Positions 23,227-30,595 of a stretch of 31,521 nt of DNA are shown here, one piece after another (within the stretch, counting starts at the first letter, position 1; every line of letters starts with the position of its first letter). This stretch comes from a virus. The stretch covers positions 1 to 31,521 of IMG/VR virus record IMGVR_UViG_3300017746_003294, one strand, 5' to 3'. The position numbers and the translations under genes were made by a program. The notes below the pieces were generated by a model. That model saw only the letters and a program-made list of their open reading frames with translations, was not told the origin of the DNA and did no database searches.

Positions 23227-25026
23227 ATGTTTACATACAAGTCGGTCAAAACTAAAGTACTAAAAAAAATACATACTGCACATAAGTCATGGACTGTTAC
23301 AGATTCAACTGCCGGGACTTACGGTATAGTAAGCTATAGTGGGTACTACTCAGACGGCGATTGGGATATAAGTGATCCTAGTTGTACTAATATAGCTCTC
23401 GAAACTACTAGTTCAAATGGTTATTATAAGCGTGAAATATTTGATTCAATTCATCACCTATATTATACCGACCCTGAGAATGCTTACAAATCATACGATT
23501 CAGAATATTTACTGCAACAAACTAGAAACTTAAATAGTAATTTAATGGTACTATCTATACCGTCTAAAATTTTTGGTAATCGTATAAAAGAAAATTCTTT
23601 TACTATGAGTAGTGATTATGCAAATATATATGATGATAGTATTGGTAATTTAAGGGATAGTAATATAGCTGATTTATCCGGATTCAAAAAATTTAACAAG
23701 AGTGATTATATTATTAAATGTGATTTTAATGATGGGTTTAAATTTCAAACAACTAATCCAAACTCTGGTCATTCATACAAAACAGGTAATGGTAGATTTG
23801 TAGATATATCAGACGGTCCGTTTACACCAGTTGGTAAAAACGTTACATTTGGAATATTTACAGCATCTATGGCTTCGGGAAGTGATGATCCGGCTATAGA
23901 TTATGGAGCATCTGGCTCAACGTTTATTACATTCCACGGGTCACAGAGTATAGAGACCGGTTCAAATAGCTTCGTACAAATTGAAAATTCTGTTGTATTA
24001 GGTACAAATGAAAAAAGGTGGGATGAAGATTTTAGTTTATCACTATGGGTATATGCTCCATCTGCACAAGCTGTAACAGGAAGTTTTACAGGAGGATGGG
24101 TACCTCTTAATACCACTATAGGTGAGCATTCTAATAGACAGCACGAAGATAATACTTATAATGTTATTACAACATCAAGAATGTTCGATGAAAAGGTACC
24201 TTGGGAACTTCAAATATATAATGCTTCTGAAACAAATGAAGAAGGTAAAATACGATTTATTCGAGGTAATGCAGGTATAGAAACTTCTATAACATCTACT
24301 GCAGCTATAAACGATGAAATATGGCACCATGTTGTTATACAGGTAGCTACTGGCTCAATGCAATTATGGTTAGATGGAAATATACAAGGTGAAAAAGTAG
24401 ACCCGGTTGTATCAGAGTCAATGTTCGATGCTAGTACAGATTTATTTATAGGAGTGAGACCATGGGGATTCAAGACACGTGAGCACACTAGTAATACTGT
24501 TGCGTTACCTGGTAGTAATACACTTCCAATATTTACTGAAACAGGTAGAAATTATATACACCCTTTCAAAGGTAGTGTAAATAACTATAGATTATATAAT
24601 AAAGCTCTAACAACAGCGGAGATTACATCTCTCAACTTGTACGTGCGTGATTCTGATATAGTAGGTAATCTTTTTTATAACCATGGGTTTGCAGTATTAA
24701 CTGACCAATCTGGTTCCTATAGAAATATGGTAGAAGATTATACTATGAATTTTAAAGCAACTACAGAACATAAAATACATAATTATAAATGTGTTGTTGA
24801 AGATGAAGAATTTAATGTAACATTTAATCCTTCTGCACGCGAGTATGAAGATAAAGATAGCAACAAGTTGAAAGGGTTTGTTACATCTTCAGATTTTACA
24901 CCATATATTACAACGATTGGTTTATATAATGATCAACATGAATTATTAGCAATTAGTAAATTAGCTAATCCTGTACAGAGCCCTAAAGACTTAGATATTG
25001 TTTTTAACGTTCAATTTGATACGTAG
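23227..25026 (+). CDS. LamG-like adhesin / tail-fibre-type protein
   Basis: A 599-aa protein. Residues about 260-472 form a concanavalin A-like (LamG/Laminin_G_3) jelly roll: DEDFSLSLWVYAPSAQA, IWHHVVIQVATGSMQLWLDGNIQGEKV, DLFIGVRPWG, HPFKGSVNNYRLYNKALTTAEITSL. Such domains bind carbohydrate or protein and are common in phage receptor-binding proteins. The N-terminal 250 residues are unrecognised. The C-terminal module (YITTIGLYNDQHELLAISKLANP...) is shared with the preceding gene. Start: AGGAGAT lies about 7 nt before ATG. A receptor-binding role is inferred. Confidence 0.75.
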   Translation: MFTYKSVKTKVLKKIHTAHKSWTVTDSTAGTYGIVSYSGYYSDGDWDISDPSCTNIALETTSSNGYYKREIFDSIHHLYYTDPENAYKSYDSEYLLQQTRNLNSNLMVLSIPSKIFGNRIKENSFTMSSDYANIYDDSIGNLRDSNIADLSGFKKFNKSDYIIKCDFNDGFKFQTTNPNSGHSYKTGNGRFVDISDGPFTPVGKNVTFGIFTASMASGSDDPAIDYGASGSTFITFHGSQSIETGSNSFVQIENSVVLGTNEKRWDEDFSLSLWVYAPSAQAVTGSFTGGWVPLNTTIGEHSNRQHEDNTYNVITTSRMFDEKVPWELQIYNASETNEEGKIRFIRGNAGIETSITSTAAINDEIWHHVVIQVATGSMQLWLDGNIQGEKVDPVVSESMFDASTDLFIGVRPWGFKTREHTSNTVALPGSNTLPIFTETGRNYIHPFKGSVNNYRLYNKALTTAEITSLNLYVRDSDIVGNLFYNHGFAVLTDQSGSYRNMVEDYTMNFKATTEHKIHNYKCVVEDEEFNVTFNPSAREYEDKDSNKLKGFVTSSDFTPYITTIGLYNDQHELLAISKLANPVQSPKDLDIVFNVQFDT

Positions 25027-25038
25027 ATATTTATAATA
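25027..25038 (+). promoter_or_regulatory. Late-type element L5 (ATATTTATAATA)
   Basis: ATATTTATAATA directly follows the upstream TAG and ends 1 nt before ATG 25040. It is identical to L1 including the preceding TAG. There is no TTG at 20 nt; the nearest is farther away. Start-adjacent placement implies a leaderless mRNA if it is used. Confidence 0.5.
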
Positions 25039-25039
25039 G

Positions 25040-26008
25040 ATGATAAAACTAAAGAACATATTAAACGAATCTATCAAGCTACCAGCAGACAAGGTGATTG
25101 TATTGCAGGCAGATACTGATGAGCATAAACGCGGCCTTGTTGTTAAATGGAGAAGTGATGGCGGGTATGATGTAGCGTATTGGTATGGTACACCTGATAA
25201 TATAGTCCCAGCAGAAGTTAGAACAGCAGAAGAATTGCCCGATGGTAAGTGGGGAGAGCATGGTGAAGGTTTAGGTGATTATAAATATGTATGGTTAGGA
25301 TACCATCCAACATTAGATGAATATATAGGTGTGACACCACCTGGAACTGTTCCTGGAGGTCCTAGGAAAGATGATGATGAGTGGAATAAAGGTATAATTG
25401 ATAAATTAAAAGAAGGCTGTGGTTGTGGATGTAATTCTTGCATAGATGAAAATTTTATTGATGGTAAGAAACCTGGTAGGAAAGGTATTTCAAAACGAGT
25501 TGGTATACCAAAAGGTGCATCAATATCACAATTACAAAAATTAGCTAAATCCAAAGGCGAAAAAGGACGTATGGCTAGATGGCAATTAAATATGAAACGT
25601 GGTAAGAAAAAAGCTAACGAAGGTAAAAAGAAAGGTATCGATGGTAAAGCATGTTGGAAGGGATATAGATATGCAGGTACTGAAGATGGAAAAGATAAAT
25701 GTGTAAAGATTAGTGAGTATAAAGCTTTAAACAAGTTAACAGATTATCTTAAAAAGCAGAAAGTAGAAGAAGGTGAGTATCAAGGTCGCGATGTTAAATT
25801 AAACAAGCCTATGCAAGGTGATGTTAAAAAATTTAAAGTCTATGTTAAGAATTCAAAAGGAAATGTAGTAAAAGTTAATTTTGGCCAAAAAGGTATGAGC
25901 ATAAAAAAAGATAATCCAGGAGCTAGAAAGTCATTTAGAGCTCGTCATAAATGTGATCAAAAGAAAGATAAAACTACAGCAGGTTATTGGTCTTGCAAGA
26001 AATGGTAA
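25040..26008 (+). CDS. Modular basic phage protein with four cysteine/basic blocks
   Basis: A 322-aa protein built of separable blocks. (1) 1-105 starts MIKLKNILNE and has a beta-rich WRSDGGYDVAYWYG domain. (2) 127-134 is the cysteine cluster CGCGCNSC. (3) 150-190 is SKRVGIPKGASISQLQKLAKSKGEKGRMARWQLNMKRGKK. (4) 204-221 is ACWKGYRYAGTEDGKDKC. (5) 262-322 is KKFKVYVKNSKGNVVKVNFG ... RKSFRARHKCDQKKDKTTAGYWSCKKW. Blocks 3 and 5 occur, from memory, in proteins of marine phages, sometimes joined to structural proteins, without known function. No Shine-Dalgarno sequence is seen; ATG abuts element L5. Confidence 0.7.
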   Translation: MIKLKNILNESIKLPADKVIVLQADTDEHKRGLVVKWRSDGGYDVAYWYGTPDNIVPAEVRTAEELPDGKWGEHGEGLGDYKYVWLGYHPTLDEYIGVTPPGTVPGGPRKDDDEWNKGIIDKLKEGCGCGCNSCIDENFIDGKKPGRKGISKRVGIPKGASISQLQKLAKSKGEKGRMARWQLNMKRGKKKANEGKKKGIDGKACWKGYRYAGTEDGKDKCVKISEYKALNKLTDYLKKQKVEEGEYQGRDVKLNKPMQGDVKKFKVYVKNSKGNVVKVNFGQKGMSIKKDNPGARKSFRARHKCDQKKDKTTAGYWSCKKW

Positions 26009-26011
26009 TGT

Positions 26012-26452
26012 ATGAGTCATTGGTTATATGAAGGTAAAAAACTTTTAGAAGCACCGGAAGGTTATTTTGGATTTATTTACTTAATTACAAATTTAAAATC
26101 AGATAAAAAATATATTGGTCGAAAATATTTTGGATCAACTCGTCGTGTTAAAGTTAAAGGTAAAACTAGACGTAAAGTAATACGTAAAGATTCTAACTGG
26201 AAAGATTATACTGGCTCATCTAAAGAGTTAAACAATGATATAAATACTTTAGGTAAGTTGCATTTCCAATTTAAAATTCTTATCTTAGGTAAGACAAAAG
26301 GACAAGTTAATTATTTAGAAGAAAATTTACACCATAGGTTTCATGTCCCATCAAATGACTCATTTTATAATGATTGTATAGGCCCAAGGAGATTTGGGAA
26401 TGTTATAGTTGATGCTGAAGTTAAAAAAATAATAACTGAAATTGTTGGATAG
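26012..26452 (+). CDS. GIY-YIG-like endonuclease (Seg-type)
   Basis: A 146-aa small nuclease-like protein. GFIYLITNLKSDKKYIGRKYF (20-40) is the GIY-YIG signature in the degenerate form found in T4-like phage proteins. A basic block (RRVKVKGKTRRKVIRKDSNWKDYTGSS) and the candidate metal-binding glutamate region NYLEENLHHRFHV (about 99-111) follow, then a final FYNDCIG. Homing (Seg) or repair/resolvase roles are possible. Its position at the border of structural and replication genes would fit an intruding homing nuclease, though nothing shows an interrupted target. It starts 3 nt after the upstream stop. Confidence 0.68.
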   Translation: MSHWLYEGKKLLEAPEGYFGFIYLITNLKSDKKYIGRKYFGSTRRVKVKGKTRRKVIRKDSNWKDYTGSSKELNNDINTLGKLHFQFKILILGKTKGQVNYLEENLHHRFHVPSNDSFYNDCIGPRRFGNVIVDAEVKKIITEIVG

Positions 26453-26475
26453 CTGCTAATATTTTCTTATATTAA
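26445..26475 (+). promoter_or_regulatory. TTG-N20-TATATTAA promoter P7 before the primase
   Basis: TTG 26445-26447, a 20-nt spacer, TATATTAA 26468-26475. ATG 26479 follows only 3 nt later. It shares TTTTCTTATATT with P6. It gives the replication/recombination pair its own host-type promoter inside a region of late genes. Confidence 0.6.
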
Positions 26476-26478
26476 TAT

Positions 26479-27390
26479 ATGAGTTTAATAAGTTTACTTG
26501 AAACTGTATTAGGTAGGTCTAAGAAGACATCCGGCAATAATATGTCGTTTAAATGTCCTCTATGTAATCATCATAAGCATAAATTAGAAGTTGATCTAAA
26601 TACACAATACTGGCATTGCTGGGTATGTAATGCTAAAGGTAGAAAATTATATATTCTATTTAAAAAAATCGGTGCATCTATAACTCAATTAAAAGATTTA
26701 GCTACACAAACCGATTCATATGTACCTGTAAAGGACATATCACAAACACACGTTTCCCTTCCACAAGAATTTCAGTTAATATTAAACGGTAATAAAACAA
26801 ATCCAGAATTTAGAAATGCTCTTATGTATTTGAAAAATAGAGGTATAACTAGAGAGGATATAGTTAGATATGGTATAGGATATTGCGAATCAGGTCCATA
26901 TGATAAAATGGTTATAATACCTAGTTATGATAAAGATGGTAAATTAAATTTCTTTACTGGTAGGAGTTATTATAAAGATTCAACATTTAAGCACAAAAAT
27001 CCAAAAGTATCAAAAGATATTATTGGGTTTGAATTATTTATAAATTGGAACGAACCTATTACTATAGTTGAAGGAGCTTTTGATGCTATGGCTGTTAAGC
27101 GTAATGCTATACCTTTATTTGGTAAAATAATATTAGATAATCTTAAAAAGAAAATTATTGAGCATAATGTAAAAAATATTTATATTGCATTAGATACGGA
27201 TGCGAGAAAAAAAGCATTGGATATATGTCAGTACTTTATTGATAATGGTGTTAATGTATATTTAATAGAGTTAGGAGATAAAGATCCATCTGATTTAGGT
27301 TACCGTGATATGTTAGATAAAAAGCAAATAACAAATTATATTACAGGCAGTGGGTTAATGTTAAAAAAGTTGGGGAGTATGTTTGAATGA
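26479..27390 (+). CDS. 61: DNA primase, T4 gp61-like
   Basis: A 303-aa DnaG-type primase that makes RNA primers for lagging-strand synthesis, in T4 as part of the gp41/gp61 primosome. An N-terminal zinc-binding domain has C26-x2-C29 and C47-x2-C50 (CPLCNHHKHKLEVDLNTQYWHCWVC). The Toprim-type core shows ITIVEGAFDAMAVKR (about 193-207, catalytic Glu) and IYIALDTDARKKAL (about 234-247, DxD). The length is close to T4 gp61 (342 aa). The helicase gp41 is not in this window. It shares ATGA with the downstream nuclease gene, so both are cotranslated. The start lies directly at promoter P7, implying a leaderless mRNA. Confidence 0.88.
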   Translation: MSLISLLETVLGRSKKTSGNNMSFKCPLCNHHKHKLEVDLNTQYWHCWVCNAKGRKLYILFKKIGASITQLKDLATQTDSYVPVKDISQTHVSLPQEFQLILNGNKTNPEFRNALMYLKNRGITREDIVRYGIGYCESGPYDKMVIIPSYDKDGKLNFFTGRSYYKDSTFKHKNPKVSKDIIGFELFINWNEPITIVEGAFDAMAVKRNAIPLFGKIILDNLKKKIIEHNVKNIYIALDTDARKKALDICQYFIDNGVNVYLIELGDKDPSDLGYRDMLDKKQITNYITGSGLMLKKLGSMFE

Positions 27391-30300
27391 TACAAACAGT
27401 TGATGTAGGGATAAGCCAAGTAGATAAAATACTGCATGTTGCAGATATACATATAAGAAATTATCAGAGGCATAGAGAGTATAGAGAGGTATTTAAGCAT
27501 TTATATAAAGCAGCTAAAGAACTGCCTGAAAATAGTTTAATTTATGTTGCTGGTGATATAGTACATAATAAAACCGATATATCACCTGAGTTAATAGCTA
27601 TAACTTCTGAGTTTTTTAAGAACTTAGCTGATATTAGACCTACTATTGTTATTACAGGTAATCACGATACTAACTTAAATAACACTAGTAGACTAGATGC
27701 ACTAACACCTATAATTAATAATATTAATCACAGTAACTTATTTTATCTAAAAGATTCTGGTGTTTATAAATTTGCAAATATTCACTTTACAGTATTTAGT
27801 ATTTTTGATCACCCATCTACTTTTATTAAAGCAAGCACGTTTCAAGCAGATACAAAAATAGCATTATTTCACGGTCCTGTCAAATCATCTAAAACCGACA
27901 TAGGGTATGAAGTTACAGGAGATGAATATACAGCTGATTTATTTAATGGTTATGACTTATCGCTGCTAGGCGACATTCATAAACGTCAATATGTAGATAA
28001 AGAAAAAACTATATGTTATCCTGGGTCGCTTATCCAACAAAACTTTGGTGAAGCTTTTAAACATCATGGGTACGCTATTTGGGATGTTAACACCCGTAAG
28101 CCTAAATATACTGATATACCTAATAATTATGGATTTTATACAATAGATATTAAAGATGGTGTGTTACCTAATATTGACGATATACCAAAGTATCCAAGAC
28201 TACGATTGCGCACAAAAAACACAACTGAAGCAGAAGTTAAAACTTTATTAAAAGATATAAAGAAAAAGTGTAGAGCTAACGATGTAGTAATTATAAAGCA
28301 AGATAAGATAAAAGGTCAAGCTTCTACATCTAGAACTTTAACGAGAGATGTTCGCGATATTAATTATCAAAATAAATTATTAAAAGAATATATAGACAAG
28401 AATCATGATATTGATAATACCATGATGAGTCAAATTAGAAATATAAATAAAACTTTAAATAGTCAATTACAAAACGAAGATATAACTAGATCAGTAACAT
28501 GGAAATTAAAAACATTTGAATTTTCTAATATGTTTAGTTATGGGGATGGTAACTCTATAAACTTTTCAAAAGCTAAAGATGTAGTTGGGCTTTTTGCTCC
28601 TAACCATGCAGGTAAATCTGCTATACTTGATTCTGTATGTTTTTGTATATTTGATAGATGTAGTAGAGGTAAGTTAGCTACAGATATTATGAATAATAAG
28701 AAACATAATTTTCATTGTAAATTAAATTTTGAAATTGATGGTACTGATTACTATATTGAAAGGAAAGCTAAGCGAATAAGTAAAGGCTGGATGAAAGGTA
28801 AAGTTAGAGTAGATGTTGATTTTTGGTATGTAGATGAAGATGGTAATAACATATCTCTAAATGGTGAGCAACGTAGAGAAACAGATAAAAACATTCAGGG
28901 CTACCTAGGCCAGTATGATGATTTTGTTTTAACTGCTCTATCAGTTCAAAATAATAATACAGGTTTTATAGATAAATCACAATTTGAAAAAAAAGACTTA
29001 TTATCACAATTTTTAGATATAACAGTATTTGAAGAGTTGTATAGTTTAGCAAATGAAGAGATAAGAGATGTACAAGCTTTACTAAAAGATTTTGGTAGTA
29101 CCGATTACTCACAACAATTAGCTGATGCTGAAGAACAGTTAGATGGAGATCAAGAACACTATAAAGAATATCAAGAACAGAAAACTTTAATTGAAAAGCA
29201 AATAAAATCTATACAAAAACAGGTACTAGCTAAAACTAAATCTTTACATAAGCGTATACCTTTAGATAATATTAGTTCACTAGAACTAGAACTGATAGGG
29301 TTAAATAATCAAATAAAAATAATAAATACAAGACTGCAATCAGATGAAAAGATAGCTAATAGCAATAAAGAAAAAATTAAAAAAGCTAATAAAGTTTTAT
29401 CTAGTTATGATTGTGATAGTGTAAATAAACAATATAATAAATTTAATGAAACTAAAACTAAGATATTTCAATTAGAAGAATCTAGAGAGCGGTTAAAAAT
29501 GGAAGTAACACATAAGCTAGATAAATTAAAAGCTATTGGTCAATTTGATCCAAAATGTGACTTTTGTAAAAATACCCCTTTTATTCAAAATGCATTTAAA
29601 TTAGAAAAGGAATTAGAAGAAGATAAAATAAAGTCTAATAATCTTCTTGAAGAATTAGGAGTACATAATTTATTTATTGAAACTAACTCTACTACTATTG
29701 ATGATTATAATAATATAGAAAAATTAAATTCTTTATTATTACAAATTGAAAGAGAGCGGAATACAGGAAGAATAGCCTATTATCAAGCTAAAGAAAAACG
29801 AGACGGGTTTCAGAGTAAAGTTAACGAAATAAATAAAAAAGTAAAAGATTATCATAATAATATACAATCTATAAAAGAAAATAAAATTATAAATTCTAAG
29901 ATTATTGAACTTAGTAATTCTGAGAGTGGCTTACAGTTAGAGTTAAACGACATTTTATCAAAATGTCAATTATGTTATAGTAATATTAAAGTGCATAAAT
30001 CTCAAATTAAAAATATAAATGCTCAAATTAAAAAAGCGCATACCCTTGAAACAAAATTAAAAGCATATGAATATTATCTTGATGCTATTCAAAGAGATGG
30101 AATACCATATGAAATAATATCAGACACTCTACCATATATAGAAGAAGAAATAAATAATATATTATCACAAATAGTAGATTTCAAATTATTATTTGATGTA
30201 GATGGTAAAAACATATTGACATATATTAAGTATGGTGATGATAATCAATGGCCTTTAGAAATGACATCCGGTATGGAGAAATTTATTAGTTCACTTGCAA

Positions 30301-30536
30301 TTAGAGTAGCATTAATTAATATATCAAGTCTACCCCGTCCTACTTTTCTAGCTATTGATGAAGGGTTTGGTAATCTTGATACAAATAATATAAATTCAAT
30401 AGCTATGTTATTTGACTACCTAAAACTACAATTTGATTTTATATTAATAATATCGCATATCGATATAATGCGTGATATGGTTGATGGTACAATTGAGATC
30501 AACAGAACAAATAACATAAGTAACGTTATTTATTAA
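27387..30536 (+). CDS. Fused SbcD-SbcC (gp47-gp46) recombination nuclease
   Basis: A single 1049-aa ORF holds both subunits of the Mre11-Rad50-type nuclease that T4 encodes as separate genes 47 and 46. Residues 1-~345 are the calcineurin-like phosphoesterase: D20-x-H22, GD 56-57, GNHD 91-94, FHG 161-163, GDIH 195-198. Residues ~370-1049 are the SbcC/Rad50-like ATPase. The P-loop region is APNHAGKS (404-411, Ala instead of the first Gly), and the coiled coil carries the zinc-hook CDFC (724-727). The signature is MTSGMEKFISSLAIR (from about 959), and Walker B is FLAIDEG (987-993). It would resect DNA ends for recombination-dependent replication. No stop or ribosome-binding site separates the halves. 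Confidence 0.92.
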   Translation: MIQTVDVGISQVDKILHVADIHIRNYQRHREYREVFKHLYKAAKELPENSLIYVAGDIVHNKTDISPELIAITSEFFKNLADIRPTIVITGNHDTNLNNTSRLDALTPIINNINHSNLFYLKDSGVYKFANIHFTVFSIFDHPSTFIKASTFQADTKIALFHGPVKSSKTDIGYEVTGDEYTADLFNGYDLSLLGDIHKRQYVDKEKTICYPGSLIQQNFGEAFKHHGYAIWDVNTRKPKYTDIPNNYGFYTIDIKDGVLPNIDDIPKYPRLRLRTKNTTEAEVKTLLKDIKKKCRANDVVIIKQDKIKGQASTSRTLTRDVRDINYQNKLLKEYIDKNHDIDNTMMSQIRNINKTLNSQLQNEDITRSVTWKLKTFEFSNMFSYGDGNSINFSKAKDVVGLFAPNHAGKSAILDSVCFCIFDRCSRGKLATDIMNNKKHNFHCKLNFEIDGTDYYIERKAKRISKGWMKGKVRVDVDFWYVDEDGNNISLNGEQRRETDKNIQGYLGQYDDFVLTALSVQNNNTGFIDKSQFEKKDLLSQFLDITVFEELYSLANEEIRDVQALLKDFGSTDYSQQLADAEEQLDGDQEHYKEYQEQKTLIEKQIKSIQKQVLAKTKSLHKRIPLDNISSLELELIGLNNQIKIINTRLQSDEKIANSNKEKIKKANKVLSSYDCDSVNKQYNKFNETKTKIFQLEESRERLKMEVTHKLDKLKAIGQFDPKCDFCKNTPFIQNAFKLEKELEEDKIKSNNLLEELGVHNLFIETNSTTIDDYNNIEKLNSLLLQIERERNTGRIAYYQAKEKRDGFQSKVNEINKKVKDYHNNIQSIKENKIINSKIIELSNSESGLQLELNDILSKCQLCYSNIKVHKSQIKNINAQIKKAHTLETKLKAYEYYLDAIQRDGIPYEIISDTLPYIEEEINNILSQIVDFKLLFDVDGKNILTYIKYGDDNQWPLEMTSGMEKFISSLAIRVALINISSLPRPTFLAIDEGFGNLDTNNINSIAMLFDYLKLQFDFILIISHIDIMRDMVDGTIEINRTNNISNVIY

Positions 30537-30543
30537 TTTGTTG

Positions 30544-30555
30544 ATATTTATATTA
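30544..30555 (+). promoter_or_regulatory. Late-type element L6 (ATATTTATATTA)
   Basis: ATATTTATATTA lies 7 nt after the nuclease stop and 40 nt before ATG 30596 of a structural gene. It differs at one base from L1 and L5. No TTG is at the 20-nt position. Confidence 0.5.
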
Positions 30556-30595
30556 GATACTTGCGTAGAGTAAGTAGATATATTGGAGATAGCAA

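Noticed and set aside
17411-27045. TATTTATA octamers inside genes (near 17412, 24443 and 27035)
   Set aside because: They lack the preceding A of the intergenic ATATTTATA form, lie deep within coding sequence and are expected by chance in such AT-rich DNA.
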